Below are positions 1 through 8,295 of a DNA stretch of 64,000 nt, in pieces (position 1 is the first letter of the stretch; each line of letters starts with the position of its first letter). The notes under the pieces were generated by a model. The model was given only the letters and a program-made list of their open reading frames with translations. It was not told where the DNA came from and ran no database searches. The DNA is from Gordonibacter sp034932485 (GTDB lineage: Bacteria; Actinomycetota; Coriobacteriia; Coriobacteriales; Eggerthellaceae): contig JAYFOQ010000016.1 of assembly GCA_034932485.1 (NCBI GenBank), forward strand, positions 1 to 64,000, written 5' to 3'. Position numbers and translations under genes: made by a program.

Positions 1-1
1 C

Positions 2-115
2 AACAATTCAAACATCACTGAATTTAATAATTGGAAAACACCGATGGAGATAGAAGAGATGCTTTATACTACGGGAGAAGATGGGCGCAAGTGTGCTCAA
101 GATCGAAAAGCGTAA
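2..115 (+). CDS. possible 3' end of a gene running in from the left edge
   Basis: An open frame enters from the left edge and stops at TAA 113-115. It encodes 37 residues with an ordinary, acidic/polar composition (it contains NNWKTPMEIEEMLY). It overlaps the C-terminal tail of the minus-strand ParA gene in a convergent way, and that tail looks unconserved, so one of the two readings here is probably not real. The frame is short enough to be open by chance. I do not recognise a family. Confidence 0.22.
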   Translation, partial: NNSNITEFNNWKTPMEIEEMLYTTGEDGRKCAQDRKA

Positions 116-943
116 CTGTCTACAGAACCCGGGGTGGTTCATAGTTCTTTTCCTCGTACCAATCTTTAGCACCTCCTTCGCTAAAGCCTGGTAGGCCATC
201 GCCGCTTTGCCCTCTCCGTCATAGGCGAAGATGCTCTTTCCGTAGGCGCTCGCCTCTGCGGCGCTAACGGCCATTGGCACCACGGCGTCGAATATCTTGA
301 GCTTGTTCCCGAAGTCACGCCTGATGTCGCGCTCGACCTGCTTTGCGAGATTGGTTCGCGCGTCGTATAGGGTGAGAAGCACGCCGTCGATCTGTAGCCC
401 TGGGTTTATCTGTCTTTTGACGCGTGATACTGTCTTGATGAGCTGGGTCATACCGTTGGCTGGAAGGTACTGTGCCTGCACGGGGATGATCACGCTGCTA
501 GCCGCAGCAAGGGCGTTGATTGTGAGCATTCCGAGAGATGAGTTGCAGTCTATAATCACGTGGTCGTAGGCATCTTTCGTCTGAGCCAGCCACAGCTTCA
601 TAACGTGCTCGCGGCTCATGGCGTTCACCAGCCCCAATTCCATGCCTGACAGCTCGATGTTCGCGGGCATGACATCAAAGCCTTCTTCGTGATGCAGGAT
701 GCCGCTGGTGGGAGGGTAGGGCTCGTCCTCCACTATCTTTGTCATGTGCGTACCGAGCGTAACATCCAACTCGTCCGGCCTTTTCCATCCGAGGGCTGTT
801 GTGAGGTTGCCCTGCGGGTCTGCATCTACGAGCAGTACCTTCTTGCCCATCAAGGCGAGGCCAGCACCTAAGTTGACGGCTGTAGTGGTTTTTCCTGTGC
901 CTCCCTTCTGGTTCAGGATTGCCACTGCTTTGCAGTGCGGCAT
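8..943 (-). CDS. parA: ParA/Soj-family partition ATPase
   Basis: A deviant-Walker P-loop ATPase of the ParA/MinD class, which moves DNA or other cargo by ATP-driven binding to the nucleoid. The Walker A motif KGGTGKTT lies at about residues 14-21, the Walker A' segment VLLVDADPQGN follows, and HVIIDCNSS is the Walker B-like strand. The ATG at 943 has an AAAGGAG box about 11 nt upstream. The normal family length is about 255-270 aa. The conserved part ends near residue 265, and the last ~45 residues look unrelated and overlap a possible gene on the other strand, so the 3' end may be damaged or read through. No parB is visible, although one could lie beyond the edge. Neighbouring debris suggests plasmid or integrated-element ancestry rather than the chromosomal parAB locus. 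Confidence 0.85.
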   Translation of the reverse strand: MPHCKAVAILNQKGGTGKTTTAVNLGAGLALMGKKVLLVDADPQGNLTTALGWKRPDELDVTLGTHMTKIVEDEPYPPTSGILHHEEGFDVMPANIELSGMELGLVNAMSREHVMKLWLAQTKDAYDHVIIDCNSSLGMLTINALAAASSVIIPVQAQYLPANGMTQLIKTVSRVKRQINPGLQIDGVLLTLYDARTNLAKQVERDIRRDFGNKLKIFDAVVPMAVSAAEASAYGKSIFAYDGEGKAAMAYQALAKEVLKIGTRKRTMNHPGFCRQLRFSILSTLAPIFSRSIKHLFYLHRCFPIIKFSDV

Positions 944-1027
944 AGGCGATCACGCTCCTTTCGAAATTTGGTAGTTCTGTCCTGTGGCTGCTATGAGAAC
1001 TTTGGTGGGTGGTAGGTACGACTTGTT

Positions 1028-1318
1028 TCATGGAGCAAGAGATGGTCTTGCGGGCGAGAGGTCTCCTAAGAGGCAGTGCGATTTACGTGTCGAGGTTGAA
1101 AAGGGGTCGCTGCCTTGCCCTGACACCTGCCCTAGGAACGCTTCTAGCGCCTCTATGAGACTGTTGTGACTTTCGCTCGTGATACGGAAAAAGCGGCTCC
1201 ACGCTTCCATATTCGCAAAGAGACCTCGGGTGAGGTTTGGGAAGGTGAGTGGATGCTTATTGCGGTCGAAGAAGTGAATTGACCCATGCGTGATGTAGTG
1301 CAGCAGTATAGGCGCAAG
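1028..1318 (-). pseudogene. 5'-truncated gene remnant, function unknown
   Basis: The frame is open from a TAA at 1319-1321 down to the stop at 1028, 96 codons. The first 36 codons have no ATG, GTG or TTG. Nevertheless the translation reads like real protein: it contains HYITHGSIHFFDRNKHP, then LTFPNLTRGLFAN, then WSRFFRITSESHNSLIEAL, all upstream of or just after the first internal ATG at 1210. I read it as the C-terminal part of a gene whose start was lost, in a region bounded by a ParA gene and an Abi-type gene. If translation starts at ATG 1210 the product would have only 60 residues, with no good ribosome site. The family is not recognised. Confidence 0.45.
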
Positions 1319-1367
1319 TTACGTGCAGGGTAAAGTGCTTATGTTTGGCTACGAATTATTCTAGATC

Positions 1368-2174
1368 TTAGCGATTGAGCATTTCGGCTCGATGGGTGTC
1401 CCAGAGAAACGTTGTCGCAGTTGAAGAAAGGCCGACGGCCAAGCGAGCATGACGGGAGGATAAGCCGGCGTAGTCGTTTTCCTTGCCATGCCCGGTACCG
1501 TAGCTGTTGCGGAGGTCGTTCATTCCATTAATGATCGTCGAAAGACAGCTCAAAGTGTTCTTTATTGTTGCCGATGCCTTTTTATCGTCAGGTACGCTGT
1601 CGCGATCAAGGTGCAGTTCCTTTAAGGTGAGCTTGACCAGTTCACTGAAATCGGCTCGACTGCTGTATGCGATAATCCTTTCCTTCAGGATTGTTTTCGC
1701 ACAGGATTCAAGCAGCTCTTTCGCCTTTCCGATGGCATCGGTCGGGTTGGAGTCGATGGATGCGTACATTTGGGCAACCTGCTGATCGACGTAGGCTGAG
1801 TTGAACGTAGATTGCCTGACAAGATCAATTTGGGTAGACACGGTATCGGATGAACAAAGTCTATCGGCAAGCTTTTGGCACTCATCGAGCAACCTCTGTT
1901 CATTGTCGGGGATGTCTTCGTCGGCAAACAAAGCGTTGTCCCGTCTTTCTTGAATGAGGTCGCTTAGGAGTTTTCCGGCGTCGTGATCGTCGGCTTCATT
2001 GAAAAACGCCTCCAGCGAAGCTCCCTTTGACCCGCCATACTGGTCCTGGATGGATACACCAACGCTATCGAATGTAAAATCGGCGAAAGAGCTGTTGGTG
2101 AAGTGCAGGACGTATCCACCTTGATTGAACTCTCGCTTGATTAACGATTTGTCTCGTGATGTAAGGGTGTTCAT
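1368..2174 (-). CDS. abortive-infection family protein with Abi_C-type C-terminus
   Basis: A 268-aa soluble protein. The C-terminal third carries the pattern known from the Abi_C domain (PF14355-like): a helical region followed by LRNSYGTGHGK near residues 223-233 and a final helical stretch with the conserved SSRHARLAVG. Proteins with this ending are annotated as abortive-infection or phage-exclusion factors; their biochemical activity is mostly unknown. The N-terminal half is acidic and not recognised. ATG 2174 is preceded by GGAGACGAC, a good ribosome site. It is a single gene with no visible partner, next to a ParA ATPase and a gene remnant, which fits an accessory or mobile segment. The domain assignment is from recalled motif resemblance; an actual defence role is inference. 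Confidence 0.72.
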   Translation of the reverse strand: MNTLTSRDKSLIKREFNQGGYVLHFTNSSFADFTFDSVGVSIQDQYGGSKGASLEAFFNEADDHDAGKLLSDLIQERRDNALFADEDIPDNEQRLLDECQKLADRLCSSDTVSTQIDLVRQSTFNSAYVDQQVAQMYASIDSNPTDAIGKAKELLESCAKTILKERIIAYSSRADFSELVKLTLKELHLDRDSVPDDKKASATIKNTLSCLSTIINGMNDLRNSYGTGHGKENDYAGLSSRHARLAVGLSSTATTFLWDTHRAEMLNR

Positions 2175-2266
2175 GTCGTCTCCGAAAGCTGCTGTCCTGT
2201 TGAGTTAATGTATTCTACCAAGTGTTTGCGGTTTTCGGGCTTTCTTGCGGACGGCCTCGCTCACGA

Positions 2267-2296
2267 CAGATGCCCCGGTTCAACCCGAGGCATCTG
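2267..2296. repeat. hairpin-forming inverted repeat
   Basis: CAGATGCC and GGCATCTG face each other around a short GC-rich interior that can extend the stem. It lies about 115 nt beyond the stop of the minus-strand guaA-like gene and about 90 nt upstream of the Abi gene start. Neither strand has a T-run directly after the stem, so it is at best a weak terminator. Confidence 0.35.
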
Positions 2297-2411
2297 ATAA
2301 TCATGAGATAGAATTTTTCTTGTGACACCAATATGGTACCAGCGGAACCTGAATCAGTCTTAAAAAGGTTGTTTAAACTGCGTAAACATTCTCAAGGCTA
2401 GCCGTATTATT

Positions 2412-3395
2412 CTATTCCCACTCAATGGTGCCAATAGGTTTCGGAGTTAGGTCGTATACCACGCGGCAGATGCCGGGAACTTCGGCGCAAATACGCGCGG
2501 TAATCTTCTTGAGCAGTGTCCAATCGAGTTCGGGAACGTCGGCGGTCATGGCGTCCACCGTGTTTACCGCGCGAATGATGGCAGGCCACTCAAAGGCACG
2601 CACACCGTCACGCACGCCGGTGGCGCGGAAGTCGGGTACGCTTACGAAATACTGCCACACCTTGCCCTCGAGGCCGGCGTTGGCAAACTCCTCGCGCAGG
2701 ATAGCGTCGGCTTCACGCAATGCTTCGAGTCGGTCGCGCGTGATGGCGCCAAGACAACGAACACCTAGACCCGGGCCGGGGAAGGGCTGGCGCTGTACCA
2801 TGCTCTCAGGTAGACCCAGCTCGTCACCGATGACGCGCACTTCGTCCTTATACAACAGTTTTACGGGTTCGCAGAGATCGAATTGCAGATCGTCGGGTAA
2901 GCCACCTACGTTATGATGCGCTTTCACGCCATCTGACTCGAGGATGTCGGGATAGATGGTTCCCTGCGCCAAAAAGCTAACCTCGTCGCCTACCTTGCGG
3001 GCTTCCTCCTCGAACACGCGGATAAACTCAGCACCGATAATCTTGCGCTTGGCTTCGGGCTCGTCTACGTTGGCCAGTAAATTGAGGAAGCGGTCGGTGG
3101 CGTCTACATAAACGAGGTTCGCGTCTAGTTGGTTGCGGAATACGTCTACCACCTGCTCGCTCTCGCCTTTGCGCATAAGGCCATGGTTTACGTGTACACA
3201 GATGAGCTGCTTGCCGATAGCCTTGATGAGCAGTGCTGCGACGACAGACGAATCTACGCCGCCAGAAAGCGCCAAAAGCACCTTTTGGTTGCCAACCTGG
3301 CCTTTGATGGCTTCTACTTGCTCAGCTATGAACGCTTGCGCCTGCTCGGGGGTGGTGATTCGTTCCATATCTTCAGGGCGCTTGTTGGGGTCCAT
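2412..3395 (-). CDS. guaA: GMP synthase, ATP-pyrophosphatase subunit only (no glutaminase domain)
   Basis: It makes GMP from XMP using ATP and ammonia. At 327 aa it is about 190 residues shorter than the usual bacterial fused GuaA (~515 aa). The PP-loop LALSGGVDSSVVAALL is near residues 41-56. The GMP-synthase dimerisation region is complete, with PFPGPGLGVRCLG and the terminal PKPIGTIEWE. The N-terminal class I amidotransferase (Cys-His-Glu) domain is entirely absent, and no ORF for it lies in the adjoining 400 bp. The sequence resembles archaeal split GuaAb subunits (for example the TADVPELDW segment). Ammonia would have to come free or from a separate GuaAa subunit encoded elsewhere. ATG 3395 follows a GAGGAGG box with a 10-nt gap. 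Internal ATG 3368 is an alternative start. Confidence 0.92.
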   Translation of the reverse strand: MDPNKRPEDMERITTPEQAQAFIAEQVEAIKGQVGNQKVLLALSGGVDSSVVAALLIKAIGKQLICVHVNHGLMRKGESEQVVDVFRNQLDANLVYVDATDRFLNLLANVDEPEAKRKIIGAEFIRVFEEEARKVGDEVSFLAQGTIYPDILESDGVKAHHNVGGLPDDLQFDLCEPVKLLYKDEVRVIGDELGLPESMVQRQPFPGPGLGVRCLGAITRDRLEALREADAILREEFANAGLEGKVWQYFVSVPDFRATGVRDGVRAFEWPAIIRAVNTVDAMTADVPELDWTLLKKITARICAEVPGICRVVYDLTPKPIGTIEWE

Positions 3396-3605
3396 GGGGG
3401 TAGTCCTCCTCGTTTTCGCGGATGCCGACGAACAGCCGGCTTTTTCTCGTGGAAGCGATTATAGCGAAACCCTGTCTCATGTGGACGCTCACGGAGCGGC
3501 GCAAACAAACCTTACGAATTATCACTTGCGTCGTAAAGCCCTTCGTTTCAGCAAGGATAAGCATCAATGCGCTATGTGCTGCGATGTTTCGGCTCGTTTT
3601 TTTTG

Positions 3606-3632
3606 AGCTACCTGTCGATTCGACAGGTAGCT
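3606..3632. promoter_or_regulatory. 27-bp near-perfect palindrome between divergent genes
   Basis: Two 13-nt arms (AGCTACCTGTCGA and its reverse complement) flank a single central T. The palindrome sits in the ~420-bp gap between the divergently transcribed GMP synthase and uracil permease genes, about 186 bp upstream of the permease start. An eight-T run lies on the 5' side on the + strand, which is the wrong side for an intrinsic terminator. It is either an operator for a dimeric regulator of the two nucleotide genes or the stem of a transcript end. The rest of the gap (3396-3605, 3633-3818) shows no convincing gene. Confidence 0.4.
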
Positions 3633-3818
3633 TGTCAATAATTTAGTCGATGCCGTATTCTGAGCTTCTTTGCACCTCTTAGCGGGGAATGCGCGACATT
3701 CTGCTTGGTTGTCGAAGGTATCGGCGTTCGTTTGTTGCATAATATCGAAGGTTTATGCACACGTGCGCGCCTGGTAAGGGCGTGATGCACTGGGGATACG
3801 AGAGATGGGGGTTTGCTA

Positions 3819-5216
3819 ATGAGTGATCGTCCGACGCCAACGATGGGGGCCAAGGATAGTCCGGATGCAGTATACGATGCGCGTCCACTCGGCGCGCCGA
3901 AGATGCTTTTGTTCGGTTTGCAGCATATGTTTGCAATGTTCGGTGCGACCATTCTTGTTCCGGCGCTAACAGGGTTGTCCGTTTCGGCAACGTTGTTGTT
4001 TGCCGGCTTGGGCACGTTGCTGTTCCACTTTCTGGCCAAAGGTAAGGTGCCGGCGTTCTTAGGATCTTCATTTGCTTTTATCGCGGGCTATGCGGCTATT
4101 GCGCCGAATGGTGAGGCTGACCTGCTTCCTTATGCCTGTCTAGGTGTGGCGTGCGCGGGTCTTTTGTACTTGGTTCTTTCGGCATTATTTAAGGTGTTTG
4201 GTCCGTCGCGGGTTATGCGTTTTTTCCCTCCCGTAGTTACTGGCCCAATCGTCATTTCTATCGGTTTGATTTTGGCTAGTTCGGCCATCGGCAATGCGTC
4301 GACAAACTGGCCGGTGGCGTTGGTTGCCATTGCGGTGATTGTGGCATGCAACATTTGGGGACGCGGGATGATCAAGATTATCCCCATCTTACTGGGTGTA
4401 GTGGTATCTTATGCGGTGGCGGCGTTTGCTGGCGAGGTTGATTTTTCCACGGTGGCCGATGCGGCATGGATTGGTATGCCATTTACCTGGGATAATACAG
4501 TATTTTCGCTGTTCGGTGCCAATTTTGATACGGGCCTTGCCATCACGGCTATTATTACCATTATGCCATTGGCGTTTGCTACGATGATTGAGCATATTGG
4601 CGATGTGTCAGCTATTAGCTCTACCTGCAACCGCAATTACATCGCAGAGCCGGGCTTGCACCGCACGCTTCTGGGCGACGGTCTTGCAACTATTGCAGCA
4701 TCATTGTTCGGTGCTCCGGCCAATACAACATACGGTGAAAATACGGGCGTGCTAGCCTTGACAAAGGTGTTTGATCCTCGCGTTGTTCGTATTGCTGCTG
4801 GCTTCGCTATTCTGCTGTCCTTCAGTCCTAAGTTCGCGGCCGTTATCGCGGCCATGCCGGCGTGTGTTATCGGCGGTGTATCGCTGGTGCTGTATGGCAT
4901 GATTTCATCGGTGGGCATTCGCAATCTAGTTGAGAACCATGTTGACTTCATGCAAAGCCGCAACGTGCTTATCACCGCGCTGATATTGGTCTTGTCTTTG
5001 GGTATTGCCTACAGCACTGCTGGTGCTATTCTTCTGCCCTTAGGCGGCGTGACCATCTCGTTGTCGGGACTTGCGGTGGGCTCGATTGCGGGTATCTTGT
5101 TGAATGTGATACTGCCAGGTAAAGAAACTGCTACGCCCGAAGAGCTGGCGGCGGAAGAGGAAGAGGCGCGAGAGCTTCCGTTGCCGCTAGAAGATTTGAG
5201 GCCAAAAGACTTATAG
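3819..5216 (+). CDS. uraA: uracil permease (NCS2 nucleobase:cation symporter)
   Basis: A polytopic inner-membrane nucleobase carrier of 465 aa. The N-terminal signature QHMFAMFGATILVPALTG and the following GKVPAFLGSSFAFI are characteristic of UraA/PyrP uracil permeases. The central TMIEHIGDVSAIS carries the Glu used for substrate binding in NCS2 carriers, and NTTYGENTGVLALTKV is the second conserved segment. About 12-14 membrane spans are evident, with a short acidic cytoplasmic tail. I chose ATG 3819 over the in-frame TTG at 3813 because a purine-rich GAGATGGGGG box is better placed for it. Divergent to the GMP synthase gene, it fits nucleobase salvage. A xanthine or other pyrimidine substrate cannot be excluded. 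Confidence 0.9.
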   Translation: MSDRPTPTMGAKDSPDAVYDARPLGAPKMLLFGLQHMFAMFGATILVPALTGLSVSATLLFAGLGTLLFHFLAKGKVPAFLGSSFAFIAGYAAIAPNGEADLLPYACLGVACAGLLYLVLSALFKVFGPSRVMRFFPPVVTGPIVISIGLILASSAIGNASTNWPVALVAIAVIVACNIWGRGMIKIIPILLGVVVSYAVAAFAGEVDFSTVADAAWIGMPFTWDNTVFSLFGANFDTGLAITAIITIMPLAFATMIEHIGDVSAISSTCNRNYIAEPGLHRTLLGDGLATIAASLFGAPANTTYGENTGVLALTKVFDPRVVRIAAGFAILLSFSPKFAAVIAAMPACVIGGVSLVLYGMISSVGIRNLVENHVDFMQSRNVLITALILVLSLGIAYSTAGAILLPLGGVTISLSGLAVGSIAGILLNVILPGKETATPEELAAEEEEARELPLPLEDLRPKDL

Positions 5217-5246
5217 TATTCAATCTTCAATTTACATGCTTTTGCC

Positions 5247-5284
5247 AACGCCCCTGTCATGCGACGGGGGCGTTGTTGCGTTTA
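5247..5284 (+). terminator. intrinsic terminator after uraA
   Basis: A 12-bp stem (AACGCCCCTGTC against GACGGGGGCGTT, one G-U pair) with an ATGC loop is followed by a GTTGCGTTT tail, 30 nt after the uracil permease stop. Confidence 0.75.
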
Positions 5285-5434
5285 CTTCTGGTCTGTAAAT
5301 ACTTCATTTGCTCCGGTATGCGATGGTTCTGTGACCGTCTGATAGCAATTGGATGGAAGGTTCTTCTTAGCAGTATTCGTGCGTTATGTTCAGAGATGAA
5401 ACACACGCGAGAGCATGGTCGAGGAGGAAGCGAG

Positions 5435-6505
5435 ATGGCGCAGGGCGCTGATAGTATAAAAGCAAAAAAAGGTGGATTATTCGAAGGCTTGTCGATGGCA
5501 CAGGTGGTTGCAGGCGCGTTGGCGGCGGTTACGTCGATGTTGCTTGCATCGCAGATTGGTATTGCCGGATCGGTGATAGGTGTTGGGGTAGGTTCGGTCG
5601 TATCGGCGGTAGCTTCGCAAATGTATAAGAAGTTTCTCACGAAATCGGCTGAGAAAATTCGTGACGTGCTGCCGGGTGACGGAAATTCGTCCGCCTCCGA
5701 TGACAACGTGGCCAACGAGATAGCGGTGACGCGTCGTATTGAGGCTGACGCTGTGCCCTGCGTGGACGTGGCTGAAGTTGCTATAGCGGGTAAGACGATG
5801 CCTTTTGACGCGGTCGCGATACGGCGGTCGCGCACACCGCGCGTTGATGACGATGCCCTTTGTGATGATGTGACGGTACGCCGTGCTCGTTTGTTGAGAG
5901 AACGCAAGCGAAGGGTTCAACGACGGGTGATTGCGGTATCGGCAGTATCTGCTGTCGTTGCTGTGTTGATGTCTGCGCTTGTCGTGAATTTTGTTACCAC
6001 CGGTCAAGGGTTAGGCGTTAAGGCACAGCCCCTTATGGCTTCGTCCGTATGGGGTGGGTTGGCGGACGCTAATAATGCACCGGCACCTTCTGCTCCGTCG
6101 GATGCGGCGGGTTCCGGGTCTTCGGGAGGCACGTCTTCGGGTTCATCTTCTTCTGCTGGAGCTACGGATGGCTCTTCGGGAACCCAGGATGGAACCCAAG
6201 GTTCTACCGGATCGGAGAAACCGTCGGAAGGTACTCAAGGCGGCACGACTTCGGGCGGAGACCAATCGGGAAGCTCGTCGGGATCAACTACGCCAGAAGC
6301 GGGTGGGTCGACTGGTGGCTCGGGCTCGACAGGCTCGGCGGACACGGGTGGCTCTACTGGATCGGGCAGCGGGTCGTCTGGCTCCACGGGGTCTGGTTCG
6401 GGCTCATCTAGTTCGTCGGGTGGCTCGTCGGGTTCGGGCACCACTGGTGGCGCGTCGGGTACAGGAGCTACCGCTAGCTCGTCTACTCGCGTCGCAACGA
6501 GCTAA
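5435..6505 (+). CDS. membrane-anchored protein with Ser/Gly/Thr-rich low-complexity tail
   Basis: A 356-aa protein of unknown function. I chose ATG 5435 because GAGGAGG lies 7 nt upstream; the frame is open further upstream but without a ribosome site. Residues ~17-60 form a glycine/alanine-rich hydrophobic helix pair. A polar arginine-rich region follows up to ~165, then a strong single membrane span at ~166-187 (VIAVSAVSAVVAVLMSAL). The last ~150 residues are an almost pure Ser/Gly/Thr low-complexity stretch ending in STRVATS. The arrangement suggests a cytoplasmic domain, an anchor and an exposed flexible linker-like stalk, with no LPXTG motif. It lies between uraA and tcdA with its own terminator-bounded 5' side. 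The repetitive tail could vary in length between strains. Confidence 0.75.
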   Translation: MAQGADSIKAKKGGLFEGLSMAQVVAGALAAVTSMLLASQIGIAGSVIGVGVGSVVSAVASQMYKKFLTKSAEKIRDVLPGDGNSSASDDNVANEIAVTRRIEADAVPCVDVAEVAIAGKTMPFDAVAIRRSRTPRVDDDALCDDVTVRRARLLRERKRRVQRRVIAVSAVSAVVAVLMSALVVNFVTTGQGLGVKAQPLMASSVWGGLADANNAPAPSAPSDAAGSGSSGGTSSGSSSSAGATDGSSGTQDGTQGSTGSEKPSEGTQGGTTSGGDQSGSSSGSTTPEAGGSTGGSGSTGSADTGGSTGSGSGSSGSTGSGSGSSSSSGGSSGSGTTGGASGTGATASSSTRVATS

Positions 6506-6599
6506 GGTGGCAGTTTCTGCAGATTGATGGACGCTTGACAGTTGAGCTCCGAAGAAGGAGTGGCAATGCTACCATGGATGTCGACGAAAGGATACGACG

Positions 6600-7337
6600 A
6601 TGGTTGCAGGTAGCGAAGCCACCTCAAAACTTGAATTGATTATGGGCCGCGAAGGGCTCGAGCGATTGTCGGCATCGACGGTGATGGTGCTGGGCTTGGG
6701 CGGCGTAGGGTCGAATTGTGTTGAGGCATTAGCCCGCGGAGGCATAGGCCGGCTGATTGTAGTGGATCACGATGTGGTGCAAGCAAGCAACATCAATCGG
6801 CAGGCCATTGCTTTTCACAGTACCATTGGCAAGAAAAAAACCGACGTAGTGCGTGGTATGGTGGGCGACATTAATCCTGAAGCGCAGGTGGTCGCACACG
6901 ATATGTTCGTTCTGGCAGAGAACCTCGACCAACTGTTCGGGCAGTATCGTGGGTGTATTGATTACGTAGTGGATGCAATTGACACTATTTCGACAAAGCT
7001 TGCTATTGCGGAGTTGGCCGACCGCGAAGGATTGCAGCTTATCAGCAGCATGGGGGCAGCCAATAAGCTGCATCCCGAGTGCTTTAGGATAGCGGATGTG
7101 TCTCAGACGGTTAATTGTCCTCTTAGTCGCATTATGCGCAAGGAGGCCCGTAAGCGAGATATTCGGCACTTACGGGTACTGTATTCGTGCGAGCAGCCGG
7201 TAAAGGTTCCGGTGCGCGAAGGCGCAGCTCGACGGGAGCGTTCCAACCTGGGCACGGCTTCGTTTGTTCCCCCTATTATGGGTCAAATGATTGCCGGTGA
7301 GGTTATCCGCACGCTTGCGGACGTGGGGGACGAATAG
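6600..7337 (+). CDS. tcdA: tRNA threonylcarbamoyladenosine dehydratase
   Basis: An E1-like (ThiF/MoeB fold) enzyme of 245 aa that uses ATP to cyclise t6A37 to ct6A in tRNAs. The nucleotide-binding glycine loop VLGLGGVGSNCVEALARGG is at ~29-47, followed by the acidic strand VVDHD and the adenylation Arg/Gln segment NINRQ. SSMGAANKL and PCEQP-type elements follow, with a C-terminal GSASF-like segment (GTASFVPPIMGQ) typical of TcdA. Length and order are normal. ATG 6600 has an AAAGGA box. Its stop overlaps the GTG start of the next gene (TAGTG), so the two are translationally coupled. Confidence 0.92.
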   Translation: MVAGSEATSKLELIMGREGLERLSASTVMVLGLGGVGSNCVEALARGGIGRLIVVDHDVVQASNINRQAIAFHSTIGKKKTDVVRGMVGDINPEAQVVAHDMFVLAENLDQLFGQYRGCIDYVVDAIDTISTKLAIAELADREGLQLISSMGAANKLHPECFRIADVSQTVNCPLSRIMRKEARKRDIRHLRVLYSCEQPVKVPVREGAARRERSNLGTASFVPPIMGQMIAGEVIRTLADVGDE

Positions 7338-8122
7338 TGCCCGGGAGTGCCCATACCGTTCTGCGTTATTGTGACTTGCATTGTCATCTTGACTTTGCGG
7401 ATAACGCACGTGGGTTGGCCAACGATCTGAACGTTTATGGAGTGCGCTGCCTATCGGTGACGATATCTCCCCGAGGCTACGAACGGGCCAAAATAATACT
7501 GGGCGAATGCAATAACGTCAGAGTTGGTCTTGGCCTTCATCCTTGGTGGGTTGCTGACGGACGCTGTGATGAGACCGAGGTAGCGCGTTTTGTTGCGTTG
7601 TTGGCCGGTACCCGCTTCGTCGGCGAAGTCGGGCTTGATTTTAGCCAACGGCATCGTGCGGGATTCGATGTACAGCTGGCTGCATTTAATCGAGTGGCGG
7701 CCGCGTGCGCACAGGGTGGTAAGGTGTTATCTCTCCATGCGGTTCGCAGCGCAGGACAAGTATTAGACGTGTTGGAGCGTCATGATTGCTTCAGTAACAA
7801 CGCCTGTATTTTTCACTGGTTCTCGGGGACATCGGAAGAACTGCAGCGAGCGGTTCGGCAGGGGTGCTATTTTTCTGTGAGTGAGCGGATGCTCGCATCC
7901 CGGCGGGGGAGAGCCTACGTGCAGGCCATTCCTACGAAGCGCCTGGTATTGGAGACCGACCTTCCCGAAGAGGGAGTTGGTGCGGTCTCGGCAAGTGTTT
8001 TAGAAGCCTCACTGCAACGCGCAGCCGATGCGCTTTCTGCGGTACGGGGCGAACGCCTGCATGAACTTGTTGCTGCAACGGGTGCGGCGTTGCTTGGTGA
8101 AGATGCTGGCACAATCGTGTAG
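7337..8122 (+). CDS. TatD-family metal-dependent hydrolase
   Basis: An amidohydrolase-fold protein of 261 aa, probably a divalent-metal DNase or related phosphoesterase. The metal ligands are in the order expected for TatD: DLHCHLDF near the N-terminus, GLHPWW, then GEVGLDFS, LSLHAV, and the late LETDLPEEG. It starts at GTG 7337, overlapping the tcdA stop by one base, so co-translation with tcdA is likely. It is more diverged than YcfH-type TatD in the loop regions. The exact substrate is not predictable from the sequence. Confidence 0.82.
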   Translation: MPGSAHTVLRYCDLHCHLDFADNARGLANDLNVYGVRCLSVTISPRGYERAKIILGECNNVRVGLGLHPWWVADGRCDETEVARFVALLAGTRFVGEVGLDFSQRHRAGFDVQLAAFNRVAAACAQGGKVLSLHAVRSAGQVLDVLERHDCFSNNACIFHWFSGTSEELQRAVRQGCYFSVSERMLASRRGRAYVQAIPTKRLVLETDLPEEGVGAVSASVLEASLQRAADALSAVRGERLHELVAATGAALLGEDAGTIV

Positions 8123-8295
8123 CATTTCCTTACCACCAGGAGAAAGGGCTTTTTTCTTACGCGTACGTCCTTCGGGAGTGCTTCAGTGTGGGTTGAGAAA
8201 ACGTTTCGTGCAGCAGGGCCTTTTGTTGTTATTACAACGGAAGAGTAAGACCCGGTATTCTACAATGCAGTCGAGTGCTCGGGAAAGGAAACAAT

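Noticed and set aside
6054..6527. Arginine-rich ORF overlapping the Ser/Gly-rich protein
   Set aside because: It is the +1 reading of the repetitive Ser/Gly codons and has no ribosome site.
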